From NCBI RefSeq assembly GCF_024807225.1, contig NZ_JANUCO010000001.1, positions 2,356,001 through 2,420,000 of the forward strand: 64,000 bases of DNA, in the 5' to 3' direction. Positions 28,105 through 37,085 of this stretch are shown here, piece after piece. The first letter of the stretch is position 1; each line of letters starts with the position of its first letter. The notes beneath the pieces were generated by a model. It ran no database searches. It had not been told where the DNA came from and worked only from the letters and a program-made list of their open reading frames with translations. Source of the DNA: Chryseobacterium ginsenosidimutans. GTDB taxonomy: Bacteria > Bacteroidota > Bacteroidia > Flavobacteriales > Weeksellaceae. A program made the position numbers and the translations under genes.

Positions 28105-31100
28105 ATGAAAAAAAATATTTTTCTCTATCTATTTATACTGGCGACGACAGGGATTCTTCGTGGTCAGGTACAGCCAACTGCTGCTGAGAACTATCTCTAT
28201 ACCAAGACCTGCCTCAATGATGACTGTACCAAGAAAACTGAGACTGTAACTTATTATGACGGTTTGGCAAGAGCTAAGCAGAATATTCTGCTGAATGCTA
28301 CTCCGCAGGAAAAAGATATCGTAAACCGGATAGAATATGACAGCTACGGAATACAATCTAAAAGCTATCTTCCCTTACCCCAACAAATAAGCCAGAATGG
28401 AGCGATATACACCTCACCCGATGCTTCTTTTTATGGTGGTGAAAAGATATACTCTGAAAACAAAATCGAAGAATTTCCTAAAGCAAGGCTTACGGAAAGC
28501 TATCCACAGGGAACGGCATGGGCGGATAAACCCAACCGTTACACCTATGGAACCAATGCTGCAAATGAAGTGAAAATGTATGTGGCACAGACCGCGTATT
28601 CAAATAACAGCCCCTCCACAAGTATCACACAGTCTGTCAACTATCCGATTGCTACGTTGGATAAGGTTACCGTTACGGACGCCGATCTTAATCCTTCTAC
28701 CGAGTACAAAAACGGAAAAGGACAAACGGTAATGGTCAGCAAGAATGACGGAATCCACAATACAGACACTTATTACGTCTATGATAATTACGGAAGACTT
28801 TCGTATATTATTCCGCCTCTGGCATCTGCAGTTCCGCTTACCACAACAAATATCGATAAGTTGTGTTATCAATATCAATATGATACCCGAGGAAGGCAAA
28901 TTGCTAAAAAACTTCCCGGAAAAGGCTGGGAATATATGGTGTATGACAAAGCTGACCGATTAATTCTTACTCAGGATGCTATGATGAATCCCAAAGGGCA
29001 ATGGCTGATCACGAAATATGATCAGTTTGGAAGAGTAGCTTATACAGGTATTTTAAATACTGGAGGAGACAGAGCAGCAAGACAAAATGAGATTAATAAT
29101 CTGATTATTACTGAAAGCAGAAACACAACAGGTTTTACAAGAAATGGGATAACAGTATACTATACAGATAACTATTATATTAATGAAGTCCCTACGATCC
29201 TGACTGTTAATTATTACGACACCTATCCGGAAGGCAGCCCCACCATTACCACTCCGGTTTTAGGGCAGAATGTATTGCCACAGGATCTTCAAAACTCAAC
29301 GGTGAGTACCAGAAGTTTAGCCGTAGCTTCTTATATTAAAAATATCGAGGATGATAACTGGACAAAGATGTATAATTGGTATGATAATAACGGAAGAAAT
29401 ATTGCAACATATTCTATCAACCATTTAGGAGGTTATACTAAAACGGAAACCGAAATTGATTTCACAGGAATAACAAAACGTGCGATCACCAAACATAAAA
29501 GGAGCAATACAGATATAGAAAGAACTATTATAGAAACTTTTGAGTATGATTCACAAAACAGGTTATCGGTTCACACACATCAGGTCGATAATAACCCTGT
29601 CGAAATCTTAGCCCAAAATTCTTACAATCCAATTTCTCAGCTTACTAATAAAAAAGTAGGTGGAACATCGGCATCAACACCTTTACAGAGCATCGATTAT
29701 GCCTACAACATCAGAGGATGGCTGACCAAGATTAATGATCCTAAAAACCTGAACGGAAAGCTCTTTGGATATGAAATTAAATACAATCAGGTAGAAGGAT
29801 TACAGATTCCTAACAGCGATTATCCTGATCTGCAGGTGAAGCCGAAATACAACGGAAATATTGCCGAAGTAGACTGGAAAACCAATACCATCACGGGAGA
29901 TTATCTTAGAAGATACGGCTACGTATATGATGGACTGAACAGACTTTCTGCAGGATTCTACCAGAAAGATAACAATGCTTCGGCAAAAGAATATTTTGAG
30001 AAGATAGAATATGACCTCAACGGAAATATCACCAACCTGAAAAGATCTGCAGAAACGCAACAGGGAGCTTCCGCATTTTTAATTGACAATCTTACCTATG
30101 TTTCGGATGGCAACCGACTGACTTCCGTTACCGATTCTTCTACAGATTACAGAGGATATCCTGACGTATCGGGAATTGCAATTACCTATTACGAAGAAAG
30201 CGGTAATATGAAAAGCCAGAAAGACAAAGGAATTCTGGATATTAAATACAATTATCTGAACCTTCCCAATTCTGTAACTTTTGATAAAACCTTTGTACCA
30301 AGGTTTCCAATTCTCGGAGGAGATTTCAATGTCAATACCCAATATCTTTACAGAGCAGATGGAACGAAGCTCAGAAAAACGTATACCTATGGATCAGGAA
30401 AAACAAATGCCGAAACCTCTACAAGAACAGAATATCTGGACGGCTTTCAATATGAAGCAACCAGTACAACAGGGAAATTTACTTTAGGGTTAAAATTTAT
30501 CCCGACTGCCGAAGGCTATTACAATTTTGAAAATAATAAGTATATTTACAGCTATACAGACCATTTGGGAAATGTGCGTTTGAGTTATTTCAAAAATGGT
30601 ACAAGCGCAGAAGTTCTTGAAGAAAACAACTACTACCCTTTTGGATTGAAGCATGAGGGATATAATCCTACTGCAGGAAATCTTTCTTACCAGTATAAAT
30701 ACAACGGTAAGGAATTACAGACGGAATCAGGAATGCTGGATTATGGATGGCGACAGTATATGCCGGAGCTCGGAAGATGGAACGGAATGGATCAGCTCTC
30801 TGAAGTGTATAATTCTGTTTCTCCCTATGCTTATGTAGGTAACAATCCGATCAATATGTTTGATCCGGACGGAAGAAAGATGAGTGGTACTAATGGTAAT
30901 GGTCCCGAAAAAGAGGTACAATGGGATCCTAACAAACCGGGTGGAGACAATAATCCTGCTAATATAGAAGAAGTTGTAGTCGGACAGAAATATAGTTTGA
31001 CACCTCCTTTAGCAAGTCCCGGTCTTTTAAACTTTCTTTTGGGGTCTGTTACCAGCTCCGGAGATGCCTTCAACAATATGCTTACCAGTGCATTTTTTGG

Positions 31101-32052
31101 ATTAAGTTCTAACCAGGCGATGCAGAATTACCAGCAAAATCTTTCTAATTTTCAGATAGCGGTAAATAATAGTAAGGCAGCAAAAAGTACCGAAGAAGCC
31201 GAACAGTTTTTATTCTTAGAGCTTCCAGCATCATTTATGGGGGGAGAATTATTAAGCGCAGGATGGAGAGCAGCTAATGTAGGTAAGTATCTTTGCCGAC
31301 CTATAGGCAGATTAAGCAACGGACTTCTAAAACTATGCTTTACAGAAGGAACGTTGGTTGCCACAGACAAAGGCAGCAAAAAGATTGAAGACATTAAAGA
31401 AGGCGATCTTGTATGGAGCTATAACGAAGAAACAGGCAAGAAAGAACTGAAAAAAGTAGTTGAGCTATCCCGCAATACTTCTTCTTCATTAGTGAAAATC
31501 TCTGTAAATGGTACAGAAATTACCTGCACACCGGAACACCCGTTCTATGTAAACGGAAACTGGATAGAAGCCCAAAATCTAACAAAAGGTACATTTCTAA
31601 CCACTTTAGACGGAACAACTTCTCCTGTAGAATCTATTAATTTCTTGGATGAGAAAGTAAAAGTCTATAACTTTGAGGTAGAAGACAACCATAATTATTA
31701 TGTTTCTGAGAAAGGGATTTTGGTACATAACAATTGCGAAACATTTTTAGGTTTAACAGATGACTTGTATGCGGAAGGGCAATATTTTGTATATTCAAAA
31801 AACTATATTTCTGGAAATACATATACAAAGTCTATTTCATTATTAGCGAAAGCACAAGAGTCAACTGACCTTAATTTATTACTAAAAACAATGTTTAATG
31901 AAGCAAAAAGTCATGGAGCAACAATGCTTGAATTAAGAGGAACAGATATAATGAACAATAAGCTATTTAATGAAGCTGTTGCACGAAGATTAGGTTTCAC
32001 TTTTGAAAAATTAAGTGAATCATCTATAAGACTTACATCCCCAATTCCTTAA
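28105..32052 (+). CDS. RHS-core polymorphic toxin with HINT pretoxin domain and toxin tip CT1
   Basis: 1315 residues. Signal peptide (MKKNIFLYLFILATTGILRG), a DUF6443-like start, many YD repeats, then the RHS-associated core at about 870-930 (LDYGWRQYMPELGRWNGMD to NNPINMFDPDGR). A HINT autoprocessing domain follows: Cys1078 in CFTEGTLVATDKG, CTPEHPFYVNGNW, and the closing LVHNNC (His1208-Asn1209-Asn1210-Cys1211). The remaining 105 residues are the variable toxin tip: SISLLAKAQ, LKTMFNEAKSHGATMLEL and NEAVARRLGFTFEKL resemble the end of a GNAT fold, but activity is unknown. The immunity-like gene follows 4 bases later. Export route not shown. Confidence 0.88.
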   Translation: MKKNIFLYLFILATTGILRGQVQPTAAENYLYTKTCLNDDCTKKTETVTYYDGLARAKQNILLNATPQEKDIVNRIEYDSYGIQSKSYLPLPQQISQNGAIYTSPDASFYGGEKIYSENKIEEFPKARLTESYPQGTAWADKPNRYTYGTNAANEVKMYVAQTAYSNNSPSTSITQSVNYPIATLDKVTVTDADLNPSTEYKNGKGQTVMVSKNDGIHNTDTYYVYDNYGRLSYIIPPLASAVPLTTTNIDKLCYQYQYDTRGRQIAKKLPGKGWEYMVYDKADRLILTQDAMMNPKGQWLITKYDQFGRVAYTGILNTGGDRAARQNEINNLIITESRNTTGFTRNGITVYYTDNYYINEVPTILTVNYYDTYPEGSPTITTPVLGQNVLPQDLQNSTVSTRSLAVASYIKNIEDDNWTKMYNWYDNNGRNIATYSINHLGGYTKTETEIDFTGITKRAITKHKRSNTDIERTIIETFEYDSQNRLSVHTHQVDNNPVEILAQNSYNPISQLTNKKVGGTSASTPLQSIDYAYNIRGWLTKINDPKNLNGKLFGYEIKYNQVEGLQIPNSDYPDLQVKPKYNGNIAEVDWKTNTITGDYLRRYGYVYDGLNRLSAGFYQKDNNASAKEYFEKIEYDLNGNITNLKRSAETQQGASAFLIDNLTYVSDGNRLTSVTDSSTDYRGYPDVSGIAITYYEESGNMKSQKDKGILDIKYNYLNLPNSVTFDKTFVPRFPILGGDFNVNTQYLYRADGTKLRKTYTYGSGKTNAETSTRTEYLDGFQYEATSTTGKFTLGLKFIPTAEGYYNFENNKYIYSYTDHLGNVRLSYFKNGTSAEVLEENNYYPFGLKHEGYNPTAGNLSYQYKYNGKELQTESGMLDYGWRQYMPELGRWNGMDQLSEVYNSVSPYAYVGNNPINMFDPDGRKMSGTNGNGPEKEVQWDPNKPGGDNNPANIEEVVVGQKYSLTPPLASPGLLNFLLGSVTSSGDAFNNMLTSAFFGLSSNQAMQNYQQNLSNFQIAVNNSKAAKSTEEAEQFLFLELPASFMGGELLSAGWRAANVGKYLCRPIGRLSNGLLKLCFTEGTLVATDKGSKKIEDIKEGDLVWSYNEETGKKELKKVVELSRNTSSSLVKISVNGTEITCTPEHPFYVNGNWIEAQNLTKGTFLTTLDGTTSPVESINFLDEKVKVYNFEVEDNHNYYVSEKGILVHNNCETFLGLTDDLYAEGQYFVYSKNYISGNTYTKSISLLAKAQESTDLNLLLKTMFNEAKSHGATMLELRGTDIMNNKLFNEAVARRLGFTFEKLSESSIRLTSPIP
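31651..31737 (+). repeat. HINT-end repeat, parent copy (copy 1)
   Basis: These ~87 bases code for KVYNFEVEDNHNYYVSEKG and LVHNN. Truncated copies occur at 32530-32607, 33986-34065, 35041-35215, 35856-35942 and 37407-37488, each directly before a different or duplicated toxin tip. The homology ends at the HINT cleavage site. Confidence 0.9.
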
Positions 32053-32056
32053 TAAA

Positions 32057-32476
32057 ATGAAAATATCAATTTTAGAAGCAAAATTCAGAAGAAGTAAACT
32101 TAAACTGAATTATACTGAACTCTGGAAGACTTTAAATATTTCTAAACAAAATATTATTTTACAAAGTATTAATTTATCCATAAATGAAACACCTATTGTG
32201 ACATCTTTTATTAATAATATTGAATGGTGGTTATTAACAGATCAAACAATTTATAATTATAACAATTACTTAGATATAATACTGTTAAGTAACATTTCAA
32301 AAATTGAAATGTTCAAAGACATTAAAACTCTTAATGAAAGTTGTATAAACATTTACTATAATGAAAAAATATTACTATTAAAACTTGAGGAAACATCTTG
32401 GATAATAATAGTAGAAATATTAAAACATTTAACGCATTTGAATATTTCTATTGATAAGAATTTTGATCAATATTAA
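32057..32476 (+). CDS. Putative immunity protein for CT1
   Basis: 139 residues, not recognised. It begins MKISILEAKFRRSKLKLNY and is rich in Ile, Asn and Lys. It starts 4 bases after the toxin gene, which is the standard place for a cognate immunity gene, and a terminator follows 10 bases after its stop. Function is inferred from position only. Its AT content is higher than that of the RHS body, in keeping with transfer as a cassette. Confidence 0.65.
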   Translation: MKISILEAKFRRSKLKLNYTELWKTLNISKQNIILQSINLSINETPIVTSFINNIEWWLLTDQTIYNYNNYLDIILLSNISKIEMFKDIKTLNESCINIYYNEKILLLKLEETSWIIIVEILKHLTHLNISIDKNFDQY

Positions 32477-32486
32477 ACCCTAAATT

Positions 32487-32515
32487 ATTCCTTCACAAAA
32501 AGTGAAGGAATTTTT
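32487..32515 (+). terminator. Terminator closing the expressed RHS operon
   Basis: Perfect 10-bp stem (ATTCCTTCAC / GTGAAGGAAT) with a five-base loop, then five T. It separates the expressed tip from the silent array. Confidence 0.85.
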
Positions 32516-32529
32516 ATATTCTGATACAA

Positions 32530-32957
32530 GAGTCTATAACTTTGAAGTAGAAGACAACCATAATTATTATGTTTCTGAGAAAGGGATTTTGGTACATAAC
32601 AATTGTGAATGGGCAAGTGCTATTAAAAATACATTAGGAAATAAAGCATCAGGTTTTACAAGTCATCTTTCTGATCATTTTTATATAATAAACAAATTAG
32701 GAGATATTAATCCGCAGGGAAGAGCGATATCTCAGATGTTCAAAAAAGGTCTATCATATACAGATGTATTAGAAGAAGCAGCTTTACGAATGGGAAGAGG
32801 TGAAGGTACATTTGGAACTTCTGCAAAAGGAGTAAACCAAGTAATACTGGATTTTGGAAGGCTAATAAATGAATCCGGAACTACAACTCAAGTTAGAATA
32901 TGGATGGATGAAACTGCAACAAGGATTGGAAGTGTGCATCCTTATCTTTTTAAATAA
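32530..32957 (+). CDS. Silent toxin cassette CT2 (HINT-end leader + tip)
   Basis: A 78-base HINT-end copy runs straight into a different tip of about 115 residues: CEWASAIKNTLGNKASGFTSHL, then GLSYTDVLEEAALRMGRGEGTFG and VRIWMDETATRIGSVHPYLFK. The last segment resembles the end of BECR-type toxin RNases, an inference. No credible promoter or start codon is present; the only in-frame start-like codons lie inside the preceding terminator or the HINT copy. It can be expressed only after recombination into the RHS gene. The likely immunity gene follows 20 bases later. A truncated near-copy lies at 37489. Confidence 0.75.
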
Positions 32958-32977
32958 AAATTTAATTCTTTTATTGA

Positions 32978-33529
32978 ATGAAACTAGACATAAATAAAGA
33001 ACTTTTTGGTTTTCAACCATATGAATTTTCCAGTTTTTTGCGAGGGTATTCTTTAGCAAGAGGTTATAAGTATAGAGATAAATTAATATGTGATATATTA
33101 ATTTATGAAGAGGAAGGGCATTATTATAATTATGAAGATGAAAATGTTAATTTTTACAGTCCAACAGAAATTAATGAAAACGGAACTTTCTTTTTTGAAA
33201 TAAAAAATAAATTCTTATTGACCGAAAATGAAAGCTTCTGGTTTTATACAAATTTTCAAGTTGATAGGGAAGAATTAGAAATTATTATGATTGAAGCTAT
33301 TTCAAAAAATAGCAAGAACTCTTACTTTTGGACTTATTGTACTTTAGATTATTTAGTTCAAACAACAAATAAAAGATCGGAAGATATATACGTTCAATAT
33401 TATCCTACCGAGGTTGCTTTTGTTTTAAATAGGTTTCTACTTCTAAAAGAAATTACAAAAAGTGATGTGATTGATAAAATCCAATCTTTAAAAACAGAAG
33501 AAGATATAATTTCTGGATTTTATAAATAA
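32978..33529 (+). CDS. Putative immunity protein for CT2
   Basis: 183 residues starting MKLDINKELFGFQPYEF; acidic, with many Tyr and Phe, and no recognised family. It follows CT2 directly and precedes a terminator. Immunity role inferred from place. It has its own ATG and could be expressed without the toxin if a promoter lies within CT2. Confidence 0.6.
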   Translation: MKLDINKELFGFQPYEFSSFLRGYSLARGYKYRDKLICDILIYEEEGHYYNYEDENVNFYSPTEINENGTFFFEIKNKFLLTENESFWFYTNFQVDREELEIIMIEAISKNSKNSYFWTYCTLDYLVQTTNKRSEDIYVQYYPTEVAFVLNRFLLLKEITKSDVIDKIQSLKTEEDIISGFYK

Positions 33530-33531
33530 TA

Positions 33532-33566
33532 AAAGAGTTATTACACTTATGAAATAACTCTTTATC
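33532..33566 (+). terminator. Terminator after cassette 2
   Basis: 11-bp perfect stem (AAAGAGTTATT / AATAACTCTTT), nine to ten base loop, short T end. Confidence 0.7.
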
Positions 33567-33598
33567 CATAATTTAAGGATGAAAATAAGGTGAAAAGA

Positions 33599-33937
33599 AT
33601 GAACTTTAAAATAATTTTTCCAACGGGTTATAATATTGTAAACCCTAATAATGATAATATTGATGTAAATATTGTTTTAGAAAATAAAAAAGTTTTTTTT
33701 GCTACAATATTTACTTTAGAAAATATTAAACATCTACTTGATGAAGGGCATGAAAGTTATTTTTTTGTTACAAATATGATTATAGCTAAAAATATTACTA
33801 AGCCAGAAATTAAAAAAGTTATAACGGAAATTGTCAGTGAAGAATGTATTGAACATATTTGTTCTGAAATAGGTAATATAGAAGATATATTTCCTGATTC
33901 AAAAATACAATATATTGATATAGAAGATATGGTTTAA
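33599..33937 (+). CDS. Orphan immunity-like protein
   Basis: 112 residues from the ATG (a GTG lies three codons earlier). Begins MNFKIIFPTGYNIVNPNND; acidic with a hydrophobic core, family not recognised. It sits alone between two terminators with no toxin tip of its own, so it may be an immunity gene left after loss of its toxin, giving protection against sibling strains. Inference from the array pattern. Confidence 0.5.
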   Translation: MNFKIIFPTGYNIVNPNNDNIDVNIVLENKKVFFATIFTLENIKHLLDEGHESYFFVTNMIIAKNITKPEIKKVITEIVSEECIEHICSEIGNIEDIFPDSKIQYIDIEDMV

Positions 33938-33941
33938 ATGC

Positions 33942-33980
33942 AATATTTCCTTGCTTATTTATGTAAGGAAGTATTTTATT
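33942..33980 (+). terminator. Terminator after the orphan immunity gene
   Basis: 11-bp stem with one G-U pair (AATATTTCCTT / AAGGAAGTATT), then TTATT. Confidence 0.65.
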
Positions 33981-33985
33981 AAAAC

Positions 33986-34767
33986 AAAAAGTCTATAACT
34001 TTGAAGTTGAAGGCAACCATAATTATTATGTTTCTGAGAAAGGGATTTTGGTGCATAATAATTGCTGGACAGATAGAATGGCTCAATTTTTAGAATATGC
34101 TGGAAATATTGAAGCTAAATCTCTTACTTCACAAGAAGCAACTATAAAACATTTAGAAGGTGTATTTAAAATTCTTGATAAAACAAGGACAGATGACAGA
34201 ATTCTCAAATTAGTTGCTGAGGATATGGGAAATGTATTTCCTGAGGCTAAAGGAATATTAAGGATACAACAAAGAGGGGTTGGTAATGCAACGTATGTTC
34301 ATCCAGATGGAGGATTTCAAATATTTCAAAATGGAAAACTTATTATTAATAAAATAATGATAGAAAAAATTAAAAATGCGATCTTTAATATCCCCGATTT
34401 TGAATATATAAATTTTTCTCAAAATTCGAAAGGTATAAGGTTTATCTATTATGATGTCATTATTCTTGGAAATAAAGATTCTATTTCTGTTTTTTATGAT
34501 AGTGAAGAAATGGGAGTATTTAATAAATTACAATTCATTAATAAAAAAATTTCATTAGAAACATTTAATGAAATTTCGGATGCCTTAAATTATATGAATT
34601 ATCTTTCTAAGGTAGTCAATGATATCCGATATGAGACATATCATTATTTCTTTTATAAAATGAAAAAAGCAAAAATAAGCAGTATTAATATTTCTTTTGG
34701 ATTTGGAGGTTATTCCCCTAATTCTTCTAAAGAAAATTTGGTTATTCGTTGCGATGTAAGTGATTAA
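33986..34767 (+). CDS. Silent cassette CT3: HINT-end leader, toxin tip and in-frame fused immunity-like part
   Basis: The HINT-end copy (33986-34065) leads into a tip of about 95 residues: WTDRMAQFLEYAGNIEAKSL and GNATYVHPDGGFQIFQNG. Instead of stopping there, the frame continues through an ATG at 34357 (residue 104 counting from 34048) into 136 more residues starting MIEKIKNAIFNIPDFEYINF. This second part looks like an immunity protein, so a small change has probably fused toxin and immunity. No promoter is seen. Families not recognised. Confidence 0.6.
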
Positions 34768-34773
34768 CTATAA

Positions 34774-34967
34774 ATGAAAAAAAGGTAAAATATAATTTCG
34801 TTGTTACTTTTGATAAAAATTATAAATGTAAATTATCTTTTTATCCTAAAAATCCTATATGGGATGAAGGAAAAGATTGTCCAGAAACTGATGTAGATAA
34901 AATTATAGAATATATTTTGAATCTTAAAGTTGAGAATTACAATGATATACCATTAAAAGAATCATAA
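34774..34967 (+). pseudogene. Broken immunity-like reading frame of cassette 3
   Basis: An ATG at 34774 is followed by an A-run; one more A would give MKKKVKYNFVVTFDKNY, and this frame then stays open to a stop at 34967 (ending NYNDIPLKES), just before a terminator. As written it stops at once. Either a decayed gene or the lost end of the preceding frame. Confidence 0.4.
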
Positions 34968-34979
34968 AATTTAAATTAA

Positions 34980-35010
34980 AAGAGCAGCTTTACAAACTGC
35001 TCTTCTTACT
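34980..35010 (+). terminator. Terminator after cassette 3
   Basis: 8-bp stem (AAGAGCAG / CTGCTCTT) with a nine-base loop, followed by a T-rich stretch. Confidence 0.65.
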
Positions 35011-35040
35011 TCTATATAGAGAATTTATATAAAATAAGTT

Positions 35041-35545
35041 AATAGAAGCCAAAAATCTAACAAAAGGTACATTTCTAACCACTTTAGACGGAACAACTTC
35101 TCCAGTAGAATCTATTAAATTTTTGGATGAGAAAGTAAAAGTCTATAACTTTGAAGTTGAGGACAACCATAATTATTATGTTTCTGAGAAAGGGATTTTG
35201 GTGCATAATGATTGTGGATTACCGCAGTTATTTTCCAGGGTAGAAGGTAATATTATTGGTGGTGAATTCAAATATGCAACTGGAGAGTCAATTGAATTTC
35301 TTGCAAACCACAATGTAAATGGAAGTACTTTGGAATTAACTGAAATGGCTTTCTATCCAAAAGGTTCCGTTGGAAACGAAATGGCTAATACATTTGGAAA
35401 CAGACAAATGATTCAAAGTTTTAAAGTTCTTCAAAATTATGCAAAAGAAAATGGATTTACTCAATTAAGGCTCCAATTCCAGCGTGCAGCCCATAGTTCT
35501 TCAGCAAACCCAGGGCATATTTTTGATCAATTAATTAAATTATAA
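35041..35545 (+). CDS. Silent cassette CT4 (longer HINT-end leader + tip)
   Basis: Its HINT copy is the longest of the array (35041-35215), starting at the codons for EAQNLTKGTF of the parent domain. The tip is about 110 residues: CGLPQLFSRVEGNIIGGEFKY, NHNVNGSTLELTEM, VLQNYAKENGFTQLRLQFQR and the end HIFDQLIKL. The layout (strand, helix, strand with a C-terminal GH motif) is like CT1 in outline. No start codon or promoter of its own. The immunity-like gene follows 4 bases later. Confidence 0.72.
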
Positions 35546-35549
35546 AATC

Positions 35550-35801
35550 ATGAATAATACAGAATTATTAGAAAAATATAAAGATTATACTATAAATAAT
35601 ATTGAAGACTTAATATTAAACATGAAAACAGATAATTTATCTATGATGCAATCAACAATGTTATTAGTTTTTAAATTTAAAATATCAATTACAGAAGCAG
35701 ACAATTATATATTAAATTCTAAAGCTTGGCAGGATAATAAACAATCTGTAGAAAAATTTAGAGACAATATTTTTGACAATATTGATAAATTAGATAACTA
35801 A
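35550..35801 (+). CDS. Putative immunity protein for CT4
   Basis: 83 residues, MNNTELLEKYKDYTINNIED and onward, predicted all-helical and acidic, family not recognised. Placed 4 bases after CT4 and 14 before a terminator. Confidence 0.6.
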   Translation: MNNTELLEKYKDYTINNIEDLILNMKTDNLSMMQSTMLLVFKFKISITEADNYILNSKAWQDNKQSVEKFRDNIFDNIDKLDN

Positions 35802-35815
35802 TTAAATATAAATGA

Positions 35816-35845
35816 GATTGTCCTTTTTTAGGACAGTCTTTTTTA
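35816..35845 (+). terminator. Terminator after cassette 4
   Basis: 9-bp stem with one G-U pair (GATTGTCCT / AGGACAGTC), five-base T loop, then six T. Confidence 0.8.
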
Positions 35846-35855
35846 TTCTATGTAA

Positions 35856-36189
35856 GAGAAAGTAAAAGTCTATAACTCTGAAGTAGAAGACAACCATAAT
35901 TATTATGTTTCTGAAAAAGGGATTTTGGTGCATAACAATTGCGAAACATTTTTAGGTTTAACAGATGACTTGTATGCGGAAGGGCAATATTTTGTATATT
36001 CAAAAAACTATATTTCTGGAAATACATATACAAAGTCTATTTCATTATTAGCGAAAGCACAAGAGTCAACTGACCTTAATTTATTACTAAAAACAATGTT
36101 TAATGAAGCAAAAAGTCATGGAGCAACAATGCTTGAATTAAGAGGAACAGATATAATGAACAATAAGCTATTTAATGAAGCTGTTGCAC
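35856..36189 (+). pseudogene. Silent cassette CT5: duplicate of CT1 cut by an insertion sequence
   Basis: The HINT-end copy (35856-35942) differs from the parent at about five bases, but the tip that follows appears identical, base for base, to the CT1 coding sequence for about 250 bases, up to the codons NEAVA. There the IS3-family element begins, removing the last ~25 codons and any immunity gene. Identity in the tip and divergence in the leader suggest recent transfer of the tip between this place and the expressed gene. Confidence 0.8.
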
Positions 36190-36216
36190 TGACCTCCTCC
36201 CGATATATGGAACAGT

Positions 36217-36987
36217 CTAAATTAGAGAAATTTGTTTTTTCTGACTGTTAATGATGAATTCATTTGGTGTTAAATTCCCTAGCGAACTATGAGGTCTGTA
36301 GCCGTTGTAATCTTCTCTCCAGACATCTAACTTCTGCTGTGCATCTTCTAAGGAAAGAAACCAATTTACATTAAGACACTCGTCCCGGAATGATCCGTTA
36401 AAACTCTCAATAAATGCATTATCAGTAGGTTTTTCCGGTCTTGAGAACTCCAGTTCTATTTTCTTTTCATAAGCCCATCTATCTAATGCCTTACTGATAA
36501 ACTCAGGTCCATTATCAATTTTAATCCGCTTAGGAGAAGCCTGTTGTTCAAAGGTAACATTTTTTAATACCTCTGCAACATTTTCACTCTTGATGGAAAT
36601 TCCGCAATGGATCGCCAAAGATTTTCGGCTATAATTATCCACTAAAGTTAAAACCCTGAACTTCTTCCCGTCAAAGAGGGCATCACTCATGAAGTCCATG
36701 CTCCAGCATTCATGTAAAGTAGAGGCTTTACCATCGGTAGGAATTCTGGATCTTAACGATTTTATTCTTTTTTTTAGTTTTCGTCTCAGATTTAACCCTT
36801 CTTCACAATAAATTCTGTAAACCCGTTTTTGATTATCTTTCCAACCCTCACGTCTGAGCAGAACATGTAAACGCTCAATACCATAGCGAACACGGATGTT
36901 TGATAATTCTATCAGTCGCATTCTAAGTGCTGTATCATCCCGTCGATGTGGATGGTAATAATAAACACTGGATTGTAAAAATATCAA
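36217..36987 (-). CDS. IS3-family transposase, orfB part
   Basis: 256 residues from a TTG; the same frame stays open and homologous upstream to about 37059 (ELARVIQNDYRISQRRSCRL). The rve integrase core carries the DDE residues in WSMDFMSDALF, KIDNGPEF and FIESFNGSFRDECL. In this family orfB is normally joined to orfA by programmed frameshifting in an A-run. Whether the protein can still be made is doubtful because orfA is damaged. Confidence 0.85.
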   Translation of the reverse strand: MIFLQSSVYYYHPHRRDDTALRMRLIELSNIRVRYGIERLHVLLRREGWKDNQKRVYRIYCEEGLNLRRKLKKRIKSLRSRIPTDGKASTLHECWSMDFMSDALFDGKKFRVLTLVDNYSRKSLAIHCGISIKSENVAEVLKNVTFEQQASPKRIKIDNGPEFISKALDRWAYEKKIELEFSRPEKPTDNAFIESFNGSFRDECLNVNWFLSLEDAQQKLDVWREDYNGYRPHSSLGNLTPNEFIINSQKKQISLI

Positions 36988-37085
36988 TCGACAGCTTCTT
37001 CTCTGTGAAATTCTGTAATCATTTTGTATAACTCTTGCCAGTTCACGCTTCTGAACCGGCTATAGAACTTTTTTTTCAGCACATC

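Noticed and set aside
28600..30342. Several antisense frames of 75-99 codons inside the RHS gene
   Set aside because: They are shadows of a strongly coding + strand gene with repeats.
35123..35160. TTG/GTG codons in the HINT leaders as true starts for silent tips
   Set aside because: They sit in the copied HINT sequence, with no promoter or spacing of their own.
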